From Bacteroidota bacterium (lineage in GTDB: Bacteria; Bacteroidota; Ignavibacteria; Palsa-1295), in assembly GCA_030706745.1 (NCBI GenBank), contig JAUZNX010000017.1:1-64000 (forward strand): DNA of 64,000 nucleotides, written 5' to 3'. The notes beneath the pieces are model-generated. The model made no database searches. It had not been told where the DNA came from and saw only the letters and a list, made by a program, of their open reading frames with translations. Shown here piece after piece: positions 53,043 through 62,419 of the stretch; position 1 is the stretch's first letter, and the number at the start of each line of letters is the position of its first letter. A program made the translations under genes and the position numbers.

Positions 53043-54401
53043 ATGATCCCCATGGGCGGCGAGATTCTGCTCGTCATTTTTTTTCTCATCCTGCATGCAT
53101 TCTTCTCGCTGGCTGAGACGAGTGTGCTCAGTGTTCGGCGAAGCCGATTGCATGAGATGCTGGAGGATGAGAAGACTCCGGAGTGGAAGATTCGCCGGGC
53201 ACGCAAAATCCTCGCGTTCAAATCAAATCCGGAAAGTTTTATCGCGACGGTCCAGTCCGGCTCGGTCTTCTTCAGTTTTTTGGCGGCCACGTACACCGCG
53301 TTCATTGCGTATGAGCATATCTGGCCAGTCGTTCAGCGAATCTTCGGCTTCTCTGCCGATTTCAGTCTTGCCATTGCCTTCATTGTGATGATCATAGGTG
53401 TAACAGTACTCGATCTCACGTTCGGTGCGCTCATACCGAAATCTATTGCGCTTCATCAATCGGAGCCGATCGCATTGGCCATTGCGCCGACGCTCGGTCT
53501 GATCCTCCGGACGCTGAAGCCCATCGTACACCTTCCGGTTGTAATCTCGAATTTGGTGCTCCGACCACTCAAGGACCGGACAAGCTTCACAGAGAGTCTG
53601 ATTTCCGAGGAAGAATTTCGCGTCATGCTCGAAGAAGGCACACGAAGTGGCACCATTGACAAGACCGAGAACGAACTGATCGAGAATATCTTCGATTTCC
53701 GCGACCGGACCGCACGCGAAATTATGGTCCCGCGTATCAAGATGAGTGCGATCAACCTTGACTTACCGCGTGAGGAGGTGATAGATCGGATTATCCAGGA
53801 GGGATACACGCGGCTACCTGTCTATCGGGATACGCTCGATAATGTTCTTGGGGTCATTTACTCCAAGGATGTCGTCGCGCTCATCGAGCATCCGGAGCTG
53901 ATTATCCTTTTTGACATTATACGACCGGTGCCATTCGTCCCTGAAACCAAGAATATTGCCGATCTTTTGGGGGAATTACAGCGAGAGAAACACCATCTGG
54001 CCATTGTCGTAGATGAATTTGGTGGTACCGCCGGTCTGATCACGCTCGAAGATATTATCGAAGAAATTGTCGGCGAAATTCAGGACGAGTACGACGAGGA
54101 GCAGCGCACACTTCAGGTCGCCGAGGACCGCTTGTCGGCAGCGCTTTCCGCCAATTACTCTATCGCCGATGCGAATCGTGAACTGGAAAAGATCTTTCCT
54201 GACTTTCACATTCCCGACGATGAGGAGTACGAATCGGTCAGCGGCTATGTCAATAAGCTCTTTGGACACATTCCGGATTTGGGCGAGACGATCGAAACAC
54301 AGGGGGTCAAGATCGTTGTTGCAGCCAAAGGTCCGATGAATGTTTCAAAGGTCCGATTCGAGGCGATGCCCGATTACAATTTACGAATTACGAATGGTTA
54401 A
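53043..54401 (+). CDS. CNNM/CorC-HlyC family membrane transporter-like protein
   Basis: The product has 452 residues. An N-terminal DUF21 (CNNM) membrane domain has helices 8-24 (ILLVIFFLILHAFFSLA), about 75-95 and 100-125. A CBS pair follows (REIMVPRIKMSAINLDLPR, EGYTRLPVYRDTLDNVLGV; and EKHHLAIVVDEFGGTAGLIT) and a CorC_HlyC domain (YSIADANRELEKIF to the end). Such proteins are implicated in Mg2+/Co2+ efflux. The last residues YNLRITNG come from a heptamer repeat beside the gene. It is downstream of argS with a 4-bp gap. Confidence 0.93.
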   Translation: MIPMGGEILLVIFFLILHAFFSLAETSVLSVRRSRLHEMLEDEKTPEWKIRRARKILAFKSNPESFIATVQSGSVFFSFLAATYTAFIAYEHIWPVVQRIFGFSADFSLAIAFIVMIIGVTVLDLTFGALIPKSIALHQSEPIALAIAPTLGLILRTLKPIVHLPVVISNLVLRPLKDRTSFTESLISEEEFRVMLEEGTRSGTIDKTENELIENIFDFRDRTAREIMVPRIKMSAINLDLPREEVIDRIIQEGYTRLPVYRDTLDNVLGVIYSKDVVALIEHPELIILFDIIRPVPFVPETKNIADLLGELQREKHHLAIVVDEFGGTAGLITLEDIIEEIVGEIQDEYDEEQRTLQVAEDRLSAALSANYSIADANRELEKIFPDFHIPDDEEYESVSGYVNKLFGHIPDLGETIETQGVKIVVAAKGPMNVSKVRFEAMPDYNLRITNG

Positions 54402-54404
54402 TGG
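54373..54404. repeat. heptamer tandem repeat, copy 5
   Basis: Units attacaa, tttacga, attacga and atggtta run across the stop codon of the CorC gene and encode its last eight residues. They are in opposite orientation to the copy 42 bp further on, so the two arrays form an imperfect inverted repeat. Confidence 0.8.
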
Positions 54405-54446
54405 ATACTGTTGGAAGCTGAAACACTTGGTTATGCTCGTGAGAGT

Positions 54447-54474
54447 TCATTCGTCATCCGTTATTCGTAATTGA
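54447..54474. repeat. heptamer tandem repeat, copy 6
   Basis: Units tcattcg, tcatccg, ttattcg and taattga end just before the start of the OmpA-family gene and share the consensus of the copy at 967. They lie inverted to the array at 54373. Confidence 0.8.
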
Positions 54475-54476
54475 AC

Positions 54477-56672
54477 ATGCGCGTATCGCTTGCGGCGCTT
54501 GCTGCTATTTTTTCTCTGCTTGCCTCCGGACTCCTGCTCGCCCAGCAGCCTTCGAGTGATGTGCTGAAACTCGCACGCGCGGGGTTCGACTATGAGCAGC
54601 AAGGCGAATACCGGCTGGCAATCTTCGAGTATGACACCGCGATCAAACTCGACCCGAAATATCCCTATCCGTATGAGCGAATCGGGGCAATTTACCAGCG
54701 GGTCAAAAACTATCCGCTGGCGATCAGCTACTACTCGCGCGCCATTCAGCTTGACAGCAGCTTCGATGTCTATAACTACTTTAATCTCGGTCCCTGCTAT
54801 CGCATTCTTGAGAAGCACGATAGTGCTATTATTGCGCTGAAGGAGTTTTTGCACCGCATCCAGCCTGTCAATCATTATGACACCGTCAGCATGAAGGATG
54901 CCGATTGGTGGATCAAGTTTAACCTTGGCTGCATCATAGAAAAAGCGAAGCCCAAGAATACCGGAGAGCCGGTGAAGCTCAGCGAAATCAGTAGTAGCTT
55001 TGATGATTTCGCACCGAGCGTCACAGCGGATGGGCAGGTGCTCTTTTTCACGTCGCGCCGTGCCGGTACGAACGCAAAGCAAGAGATCGAAACTGGCGAT
55101 TTCGGCGAGGACCTCTTTGTCAGTCACAAAGATACAAGCGGTCGCTGGGGACCTGCGGCTCCGCTACCTCCCCCGTTGAACTCGATCGACGACGAAGGCG
55201 CAGCTACCATCAGTGCGGACGGACAAACGATGTACATCAGTCTCTGTCGCCGACCAGACGGAGCAGGAGACTGCGATATTTATAAGTCCGATCTCGTCGG
55301 CTCGGAATGGACCAAGCCAATAAATATGGGCCGTTCCATCAACTCGCCGCTCTGGGACGCACAGCCCTCGGTGACGGCCGATGGACAGACCATGTACTTC
55401 TCGAGTCGCCGGATGGGTTCGATGGACAGCTCTGAAGATATCTATGTCACCTATCGCAATACGGACGGCTCCTGGATCCCACCGAAGAACCTCGGCGAAC
55501 CGGTGAACACCCGCTTCAACGAATGCTCGCCGTTCATCTCCGCCGATGGTCGGACGCTTTACTTTTCCTCGAACGGACATCCTGGATTCGGCAATATGGA
55601 TCTCTTCATGTCGCGTCGCCTCGACGATGGTACCTGGAGCGTGCCGGTCAACCTAGGAGAGCCGATCAACTCCTATGGCGACGATGAATTCCTAACAATC
55701 CCCGCCAGTGGCGATAAGATCATATATTCCTCGCAGCGCAAGAATGCGCGCGGCCCACTGAATTTATTCCAGGCAGTGCTTCCGCCACAGTTCCGTCCGG
55801 GGCCAGTCACACTCGTCGCTGGGACGGTCTATGACCGTGTGACAGACCATCCGGTCGGTGCCCGGGTCGAAGTCAACGATCTGAAGACCGATCAACTCGT
55901 TGCTGTTTATCGAGCAAACAGAGTGACCGGCAAATTCTACATTGCCCTTGGGACGGGGAAGCTCTATGGGATCACGGCCCTCGCGGATGGCTATGTCCAT
56001 TTCTCCGATAGCGTGCAGGTGCCGGACACGATTTCATACCGCGAGGTCACACACGACCTGCCTCTAACGCCGCTGCCTGAAACCATCGCCGCCAACCAAG
56101 GCAAAGGACAAGAAAATGCGAATGAGCCCGGCGCACAAAACGGCAAGTTGCAGCCAGGAAACGAACAGCCAGGTAAGATAGAAACTGGAAAGCAGCCGGG
56201 CAAGACTCTCCCTGGGAAGCAATTGCCTGGAAAGCAAAAACCTGGTAAGGCACAGCCTGGCAAGGAGCAGCCCGGAAAACAACAACCTGGTAAGGTTGCT
56301 GTACCGGGCGCGATTGATACGGGTAGCGGAATTGCAATTCAACTCAATAATATCTTCTTCGATTTCAACAAGTCGGACTTACGGCCAGAGTCACACACCG
56401 AGCTACGCTATTTGATCGAGATGCTAAAGCAGCAGCCGAAATACCGTATCGAGATCGATGGGCACACGGATAGTGTGGGTACCGTCGCTTATAATAAAAA
56501 ACTCTCGGAGGCTCGCGCACAGTCAGTACGCACCTATCTTGTTTCGCAAGGAATTGCCGCGAATCGACTTGTCGCCCGTGGCTTCGGGGCGACCCGCCCG
56601 ATCGCTTCGAACGCGACGGAAGAAGGCCGCAGTAAGAATCGGCGGACGGAATTCCGGTTCATCAAATCTTAA
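54477..56672 (+). CDS. OmpA-family protein with TPR and WD40-like domains
   Basis: The product has 731 residues. Signal peptide MRVSLAALAAIFSLLASGLL. TPR units (~25-150: GFDYEQQGEYRLAIFEYDTA, NYPLAISYYSRAIQLD), then PD40/WD40-like blades (about 175-430: VTADGQVLFFTSRR, ISADGQTMYISLCRR, VTADGQTMYFSSRR, ISADGRTLYFSSNGHPGFGN), a carboxypeptidase-regulatory-like beta domain (~440-525), a tandem PGK linker (~559-606) and an OmpA domain (IFFDFNKSDLRPESHTEL; DGHTDSVGTVAYNKKLSEAR) that binds peptidoglycan. It resembles the PorE/PorW-like and gliding-associated OmpA proteins. ATG 54477 is favoured over TTG 54471. Confidence 0.92.
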   Translation: MRVSLAALAAIFSLLASGLLLAQQPSSDVLKLARAGFDYEQQGEYRLAIFEYDTAIKLDPKYPYPYERIGAIYQRVKNYPLAISYYSRAIQLDSSFDVYNYFNLGPCYRILEKHDSAIIALKEFLHRIQPVNHYDTVSMKDADWWIKFNLGCIIEKAKPKNTGEPVKLSEISSSFDDFAPSVTADGQVLFFTSRRAGTNAKQEIETGDFGEDLFVSHKDTSGRWGPAAPLPPPLNSIDDEGAATISADGQTMYISLCRRPDGAGDCDIYKSDLVGSEWTKPINMGRSINSPLWDAQPSVTADGQTMYFSSRRMGSMDSSEDIYVTYRNTDGSWIPPKNLGEPVNTRFNECSPFISADGRTLYFSSNGHPGFGNMDLFMSRRLDDGTWSVPVNLGEPINSYGDDEFLTIPASGDKIIYSSQRKNARGPLNLFQAVLPPQFRPGPVTLVAGTVYDRVTDHPVGARVEVNDLKTDQLVAVYRANRVTGKFYIALGTGKLYGITALADGYVHFSDSVQVPDTISYREVTHDLPLTPLPETIAANQGKGQENANEPGAQNGKLQPGNEQPGKIETGKQPGKTLPGKQLPGKQKPGKAQPGKEQPGKQQPGKVAVPGAIDTGSGIAIQLNNIFFDFNKSDLRPESHTELRYLIEMLKQQPKYRIEIDGHTDSVGTVAYNKKLSEARAQSVRTYLVSQGIAANRLVARGFGATRPIASNATEEGRSKNRRTEFRFIKS
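56151..56294 (+). repeat. in-frame tandem repeat encoding QPGK units
   Basis: About ten 15-bp units encode five-residue blocks (EQPGK, TLPGK, QLPGK, QKPGK, AQPGK and so on) as a flexible Gly/Pro/Lys linker before the OmpA domain. Repeat numbers like this can vary between strains by slippage. Confidence 0.85.
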
Positions 56673-56845
56673 GATCGATGGCATCTGCCTCGGCGGATGC
56701 CTCTTTCATTGGAGTCCCATTGATTGAACTGGGACCTTCACGCACATAGGTCATAAATATCTGACCTGTTCTCCCCTGTTACCTTTCGAAGGTTCGCGAG
56801 TCTTCTATGTATGCAATCGAGGGTTCACTATAAACTTCGCGACTG

Positions 56846-58189
56846 ATGCCAGGCGCAGGACCACGGCCTGTGATCCTTGGCGCTGGCCTTGCTGGCCTTA
56901 GCGCTGCTTATCACATGTGCGAGCCATATGACATCTTCGAGGCCAATGCTTCGGCCGGAGGGGTTGCACGATCGTTGACTTGTGCTGGCTTCACGTTCGA
57001 CCATGCGATCCATGTACTCTTTTCTAGCGATCCATATGCATCGCGACTGATCCGGGCGTTGCTCGGTGATGATTTTGCCGAGCATGAGCGTAGTGCATGG
57101 ATTTACTCCAATGACGTCTATACGCGCTATCCGTATCAGGCGAATCTCCATGGTCTTCCTTCCGCTATTATTCGCGAGAATCTGCTCGGGCTTATCATGG
57201 CACGATTTGGACCGAAAACCGGACCAATTCGAAATTTCGAGGACTGGACTCGCACCATGTTCGGCGATGGCATCGCGAAGAACTTCATGCTTCCGTTTAA
57301 TCGCAAAGTCTGGGCGACGGAGCCGCGGGAAATGGGATTCGATTGGATCGACGGCCGCGTGATGCTGCCCGATATTGACCAGATCTTTGTGGGAGCATTC
57401 CGCACCTCTAATTTCAAACATGGACCGAACGCAGTCTTTTGGTATCCACGGCGCGGTGGAACTGCGGCACTGTATCGTGCTTTCCAAGCGAGGATTAATC
57501 ACGTCTCACTACTCATGCGTTGCGTTGCTATTGACCCAAACACCCGAACCGTCTGGTTCGAGAACGGAAAAACATGCAAGTACAGCTCGCTGATCAGTAC
57601 TATGCCCCTCCCCACACTTATTAGCAGAATGGACCACGTTCCTGCAAGAATCCATTTACTCGCTTCGCAGCTCCGTGCCAATCGCGTTATTACGGTTAAT
57701 CTCGGAATCGATCGTGAGAATATCAGTGACAAGCACTGGGTGTATTTTCCAGAGGCAGAATTTGAATTTCATCGGATCAGTTTTCCAGCCTCGTTTGCGA
57801 AATCGCTCGTGCCGAATGGCACAAGTTCGATCATGATCGAATTTTCGGAATCGGACACGCGACCAATTGAACGCAAGCGGCTCATCGAGCGGACCATTCG
57901 ACAACTCCGCCGCATTCGTGTCATCGATAAGCACGATACCATCCTGCACCGCTCCATCACGGAAATCGATCCGGCATATATTATTCAGGGCATCGACCAC
58001 GGTTCCATCGTCGGAGAGATTCAGGAATATCTTCGGAGCCTCGGGATCATATCTTGTGGTCGCTTTGGTGAATGGGCATATCTCAACATGGACCAAGCCA
58101 TACTCAGCGGTAAACACGCGGCAGAAGATGCAATGGGCGGCTGCGTGACCAAGCCAACATTCAATATTCCCGAAATAGCACGTGCCTGA
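56846..58189 (+). CDS. FAD-dependent oxidoreductase (amine oxidase / UDP-galactopyranose mutase-like)
   Basis: The product has 447 residues. The N-terminal dinucleotide fold has PVILGAGLAGLSAAYHMCE with E near DIFEANASAGG, then FDHAIHVLFSSDP. The middle has KNFMLPFNRKVWATEPREMG, common to protoporphyrinogen-oxidase-like flavoproteins used in polysaccharide gene clusters. The C-terminus carries the second FAD motif (GIISCGRFGEWAYLNMDQAI). It overlaps the sugar transferase gene by 8 bp, suggesting a role in surface glycan synthesis. The substrate is not determined. Confidence 0.88.
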   Translation: MPGAGPRPVILGAGLAGLSAAYHMCEPYDIFEANASAGGVARSLTCAGFTFDHAIHVLFSSDPYASRLIRALLGDDFAEHERSAWIYSNDVYTRYPYQANLHGLPSAIIRENLLGLIMARFGPKTGPIRNFEDWTRTMFGDGIAKNFMLPFNRKVWATEPREMGFDWIDGRVMLPDIDQIFVGAFRTSNFKHGPNAVFWYPRRGGTAALYRAFQARINHVSLLMRCVAIDPNTRTVWFENGKTCKYSSLISTMPLPTLISRMDHVPARIHLLASQLRANRVITVNLGIDRENISDKHWVYFPEAEFEFHRISFPASFAKSLVPNGTSSIMIEFSESDTRPIERKRLIERTIRQLRRIRVIDKHDTILHRSITEIDPAYIIQGIDHGSIVGEIQEYLRSLGIISCGRFGEWAYLNMDQAILSGKHAAEDAMGGCVTKPTFNIPEIARA

Positions 58190-58865
58190 AGAACAGTCCT
58201 CAGAAGATCCCCTTGCGCCCATTCGCCTTGTGCGGACCGACCGCATGAGTGATTCGATCTACATTCGCGCCGGTAAACGATCATTCGATCTTTTGCTCTC
58301 TATCCTCCTCGTACTCCTTCTCTTGCCGTTTCTTCTACTATTCACCTTTGCGATCGCTATTACAAGTCGCGGACCGGTCATTCTTTGCCAGCAACGGATC
58401 GGATTGTGCGGCAAGCCGTTTGGATTTCTGAAGTTCAGATCAATGCGGCTCACGATGAAGATGATGGATATCGATCAACATGCCGCTGGACTTGCACGCC
58501 ATGGGATGCTACTCAAACCGGATAACGATCCACGAGTCACCCGCGTCGGGCGATTTCTTCGCAAGCATTCGTTGGACGAGTTGCCTCAACTCATAAATAT
58601 CATCAAAGGCGAAATGAGCTTCGTGGGGCCTCGTCCACTCCTGCCGTTCATGGTCGAGCCATATCCCGAAGAGAATCGTGCGAGATCTACCGTACTACCG
58701 GGACTCACTGGCTTCTGGCAGATTTATGCTCGTAGCGAAAGTAATTCGCTTCTACAAATGATCGACTACGATCGACAATATATCGAAAGCATATCACTCC
58801 GGACTGACCTGCGAGTGCTAATGGCCACGCTGCCAAACATCCTGTCTGGCAAGGGTGCAAAATAA
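58182..58865 (+). CDS. undecaprenyl-phosphate sugar phosphotransferase-like protein
   Basis: The product has 227 residues starting GTG at 58182 (overlapping the FAD gene); the ATG at 58245 is an alternative that starts just before the membrane helix. Domain of the bacterial sugar transferase family: AGKRSFDLLLSILLVLLLLP, CQQRIGLCGKPFGFLKFRSM, the acidic DNDPRVTRVGRFLRKHSLDE, then LPQLINIIKGEMSFVGPRPL and VLPGLTGFWQIYARS. It probably moves a sugar-phosphate onto undecaprenyl phosphate to begin polysaccharide assembly in the inner membrane. It has only the catalytic half, with no long N-terminal membrane domain. Confidence 0.93.
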   Translation: MPEEQSSEDPLAPIRLVRTDRMSDSIYIRAGKRSFDLLLSILLVLLLLPFLLLFTFAIAITSRGPVILCQQRIGLCGKPFGFLKFRSMRLTMKMMDIDQHAAGLARHGMLLKPDNDPRVTRVGRFLRKHSLDELPQLINIIKGEMSFVGPRPLLPFMVEPYPEENRARSTVLPGLTGFWQIYARSESNSLLQMIDYDRQYIESISLRTDLRVLMATLPNILSGKGAK

Positions 58866-58897
58866 CTACTGCGCTTCGTGGATAACGACATATGTCA

Positions 58898-60118
58898 TCA
58901 GCGAGCGAGCATTAGCGGAAGTTTCTCGATGCGGCCATTCGTGCGGATAAGACACTCGTACATCCCATCGGGCAAGCCTACGGGATTCCATATGAATGTA
59001 TGCTCTCCAGCCGTTAGCTCACCCGAGAATATCTTCGTGACTTCAACGCCGAGCAAGTTCACGACCGTGAGATCCGCATAACCACTTTTTTCAAGCGTAA
59101 CGGATATATTTGTGGATAGCGAAAAAGGGTTTGGGTAAGTGCGAAGCTCGTGCTTCGCTGTCGACGGTTGCGACACTGCCGCTGGGCCGATCATTTCGGA
59201 GAGCGGGCGACGCCAAATGCCTTGCTCGGCACCGTAATACGTGCCAGCAAAGAGATTGGTGTTATCGGTCATCAGACGACAGATGCTCGTAGAATCGGAC
59301 ATCTCTTCATTCTTCGCATTCCAGGTCTCACCATCGTCACTGGTCACAAAGATCCCGTAGAACGATCCAACGATCAGATCGCCGCCAATAGGAAGCAGCG
59401 TGTTCGCCGAAACCTGATATGGCGGCAGCAGGCTTGTTGCCCGGTGCCAGGAAGCACCGCCCTTTGACACGAAAATTCCCGTTTGGGTGGCCACAAACAG
59501 GTTGGATCCGACTGTGGCGAGTGAGAAGGCTCCGGAATCGGTGAGACCTGCGTCAAACGGTTGCCACGTATTCCCGCCGTTGGTCGAACGATAAATCCCA
59601 TCGCCGGCAGCATACAACACCGTCCCAAGCATGCAGAAGTCATTGACATATTCCGACGTGATTCCCGTCGAAGCACGCGTCCACGTATCACCCCCATTGG
59701 TCGAGCGTAGCACGCCACTCAGACCAGTCGCTGCGAAAATTGTATCTCCGACCGCGGCGAAGGCACGGACTTCATCATACGCGCCTGTATTCAATAAGGC
59801 CCACGTCGTGCCGCTATCGGTCGAACGGTAAATTTGGGCGTAGAATGTTCCCGCGTATAAGTCCACCCCGCAGGTTGCTAGCGCCGTGATGTGTGTTTGG
59901 GACAGGAGAGCGCTCGCCGAGACCCAGTTTAGACCTCGGTCAGTCGAGACGAGTACGCCGATCTCCTGCGTGCCTGCAAACAACTTATCTCCGAGAATAG
60001 CGAATGAGTTAACCGAGCCACCCGAAGGAGACGTTGTCGATATCCATTGGCCCCACGCCGGTGCCGCGAACAGGACATAGCAAAGTATGGCAGGATAAGC
60101 AGATCTCTTCCAACGCAT
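58898..60118 (-). CDS. T9SS cargo: Asp-box propeller protein, array copy 1
   Basis: The product has 406 residues. Signal peptide AILCYVLFAAPAWGQ. Repeated Asp-box blades (VSTDRGLNWVSA, RSTDSGTTWALL, RSTNGGDTWTRA, RSTNGGNTWQPF, VTSDDGETWNAK) at ~45-residue spacing form a beta-propeller. The T9SS type A tail is TYPNPFSLSTNISVTL with GLPDGMYECLIRTNGR. It is the most downstream of three tandem paralogues in the same direction, separated by 57 bp. The tail is closely similar to those of its neighbours. Confidence 0.92.
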   Translation of the reverse strand: MRWKRSAYPAILCYVLFAAPAWGQWISTTSPSGGSVNSFAILGDKLFAGTQEIGVLVSTDRGLNWVSASALLSQTHITALATCGVDLYAGTFYAQIYRSTDSGTTWALLNTGAYDEVRAFAAVGDTIFAATGLSGVLRSTNGGDTWTRASTGITSEYVNDFCMLGTVLYAAGDGIYRSTNGGNTWQPFDAGLTDSGAFSLATVGSNLFVATQTGIFVSKGGASWHRATSLLPPYQVSANTLLPIGGDLIVGSFYGIFVTSDDGETWNAKNEEMSDSTSICRLMTDNTNLFAGTYYGAEQGIWRRPLSEMIGPAAVSQPSTAKHELRTYPNPFSLSTNISVTLEKSGYADLTVVNLLGVEVTKIFSGELTAGEHTFIWNPVGLPDGMYECLIRTNGRIEKLPLMLAR

Positions 60119-60175
60119 AAGAACCTGTCCTTAGCAAAGGCGGGAACAGTGTTGAAAGTGCCCGTTTGGGACCTT

Positions 60176-62344
60176 CTACCGCTCCAACATCACCCGCAGC
60201 TTCTCGACTCGCCCATTCATGCGGATTAGGCACTCATACATTCCATTGGGCATGGCTGCGGGATTCCACCTAAATGTGTGCTCCGATGCATCCAACACGC
60301 CCGAAAAGATGCGCGCGACTTCCCCGCCGAGGAGATTCACGATGGAGACGTCTGCATAGCCGCCCCCTTCCGGCGTGAAGGAGATTGCTGTGGATTGGGA
60401 GACGGGATTCGGGTAACATTGAACCCGGACCGAGGTTGTTGGAAGTGATGCAACAGCACTCTCAATGCCAAAATCTGACAGAGGGCGGTACCAGACACCC
60501 CAGCTATCCGTGCCGGCGAAGAGATTTTTCCCAAGCACCGCGAGGGACGTCACGGTGGTGTGCGGAAGGCTATAATCCGGAAGGCCACTCGCTGTCACCC
60601 AGGTTTCGCCGTCATCCGAAGAGTACAAGAGTCCTAGATTGCTATTCAAGAATATGCGACCGTTGCCGATGGTGAATATTCCTGTCCCGAAATCCGTAAA
60701 ACCTGGTAAGTTCACGTTGATGTGAGACCATGTGTGACCATCATCTCTTGATATATAGTCAGCGTTGACATACTCGCCATCCGAATAGCCTGTCGAGGCA
60801 AAGAGATTGTGTTCGCCTGCGACAATAAAGTAGAAGAAATCATCTTTGTCTGTATCGATTCCGGCATTCGAAGGCTGCCACGAATCCCCCCCGTTCGACG
60901 ACCGATAGATCCCGGAGTATCCAACTCCAAGGAGGAGATCGGAGCCACGACGAAGAAGTGGCCCCATACCATGGACCCCAAGCCCATTGTTGACTCCTAC
61001 CCAGGTTACGCCTGAATCAACGCTGCGATAGACGCCGTATGCCACGGCGGCCAAAATTGTATCGCCAAAGGTCACAATCCCAGCGACATCGCCGCTGCCA
61101 TACGTCGGCCGCTCGACTGTTCCGGGCATCGTCGTATCGATCACCGCTAATGACCGGCCCGGAATCGGAGACCTCACGATTTCACCATCGGAGATAAGCG
61201 CGCGTCCCCCATTCGTGAAGATGACTCCTACTCGACCACTCGTGATGTCGGAGTCGTCGAGCACCCAGTTCGATCCGTTGTCGGTTGTGCGATAGAAGCC
61301 TGCCGTAAAGAGCGCCGAATCTACGACAGTCATTCCGCCGACGCCTCCGTTTGGCAAGCCAGTGACCGACATCGACCAACTCGCGCCACGATCGTGTGAA
61401 AGGAAGATTCCCAGGCTACATCCCGCGATGAACTCGGAGTCGGTGGCGGAGAAACTGAGGACGTTCTCCGTAAAATTGCTATCGACGTTGGTCCATGTCG
61501 CACCGCTATCCTGAGATCGAAAGAGTCCGCTACCCAGGAAATAAACGCTCTCACCAAGATTTGCGAATCCATTGCTAACATATCTATTGGCGGTGTCTGA
61601 TTTCAAACCAGTATTCGACGGCTGCCATGTGGCGCCGCCATCCAGCGAGCGATACACTCCGTTCTCATATGTCGCCGCCAACAGGGTCGGACCGATCGAC
61701 CAAAAACTTTGAACGGGCGGAAGGCCCGCGCCGACGCGCACCCAATTCGCACCGCCATCGGTGGATCGGAACACTCCACTATCATTGGAAGCCTGCGCGA
61801 GCACTATATGGGGCGCAGAATAAATCACGTAGAACGGGACATTTGGCAAACCGCGATTTACCGTCGCCCAGGTTTGCCCGTAGTCCGTTGAACGATAGAC
61901 TGATCCGGTTGCGGGTAAGACATACGAATTGTCCAAGCATGAACCTGCATACAGCGTGTCCGCATCGGATGTGATGCAGGTGATTGTGCCGACGACGCCG
62001 GCACCCACGACAGTCCATGTCGCACCATTATCGCTGGAGCGCACGAGACCACCACACGGCACTGCGAACAGATAGGGCTTCAGAGAGATCAAAGTGGTGA
62101 CCGCATAGCCCGAGACGGTCGTAACCGGAGCCCACGTTCGTCCACCATTTTCGGAAACGAACACGTCTTTACCCACACTCGAGCCAACGCCCGCAAACAC
62201 TTTCCCATTGTGAATGGCAAGCGATGTTACGCTGGGGCCGCCACCCGGCCCATTGGTCGGTATCCACTGTGCACGTGAGGAATTGCTGAAGACGAGAGCA
62301 AGCGCCGTGACTGTGGCGCACGTGATGAGTTGCTTTCTGGACAT
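60176..62344 (-). CDS. T9SS cargo: Asp-box propeller protein, array copy 2
   Basis: The product has 722 residues, nearly double the length of copy 1, with about twelve Asp-box blades (VSENGGRTWAPV, RSTDYGQTWATV, RSTDGGANWVRV, RSLDGGATWQPS, RSVDSGVTWVGV, YSSDDGETWVTA), enough for two propellers. The start is MSRKQLITCATVTALALVF with SSRAQW, a signal end shared with copy 3 (SSRAQWVQMNGP). The tail has YPNPVSQSTAISFTP and MPNGMYECLIRMNGR. It probably arose by internal duplication or fusion of the array unit. Confidence 0.92.
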   Translation of the reverse strand: MSRKQLITCATVTALALVFSNSSRAQWIPTNGPGGGPSVTSLAIHNGKVFAGVGSSVGKDVFVSENGGRTWAPVTTVSGYAVTTLISLKPYLFAVPCGGLVRSSDNGATWTVVGAGVVGTITCITSDADTLYAGSCLDNSYVLPATGSVYRSTDYGQTWATVNRGLPNVPFYVIYSAPHIVLAQASNDSGVFRSTDGGANWVRVGAGLPPVQSFWSIGPTLLAATYENGVYRSLDGGATWQPSNTGLKSDTANRYVSNGFANLGESVYFLGSGLFRSQDSGATWTNVDSNFTENVLSFSATDSEFIAGCSLGIFLSHDRGASWSMSVTGLPNGGVGGMTVVDSALFTAGFYRTTDNGSNWVLDDSDITSGRVGVIFTNGGRALISDGEIVRSPIPGRSLAVIDTTMPGTVERPTYGSGDVAGIVTFGDTILAAVAYGVYRSVDSGVTWVGVNNGLGVHGMGPLLRRGSDLLLGVGYSGIYRSSNGGDSWQPSNAGIDTDKDDFFYFIVAGEHNLFASTGYSDGEYVNADYISRDDGHTWSHINVNLPGFTDFGTGIFTIGNGRIFLNSNLGLLYSSDDGETWVTASGLPDYSLPHTTVTSLAVLGKNLFAGTDSWGVWYRPLSDFGIESAVASLPTTSVRVQCYPNPVSQSTAISFTPEGGGYADVSIVNLLGGEVARIFSGVLDASEHTFRWNPAAMPNGMYECLIRMNGRVEKLRVMLER

Positions 62345-62419
62345 GACGACTCCTTAAGTGAGACGGAGAAGCGACTCTCCGACAGACAAAGAACACATGC
62401 CGCCAGCAATCGTCACACC

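Noticed and set aside
55991-56342. Cys/Pro/Gly-rich frames antisense to the QPGK repeat
   Set aside because: Their repetitive translation (PGCxxPG blocks) is simply the mirror of the in-frame tandem repeat.
62364-62381. Inverted repeat cggaga/tctccg between T9SS array copies as a terminator
   Set aside because: No T run follows on either strand and the arms are only six bases.
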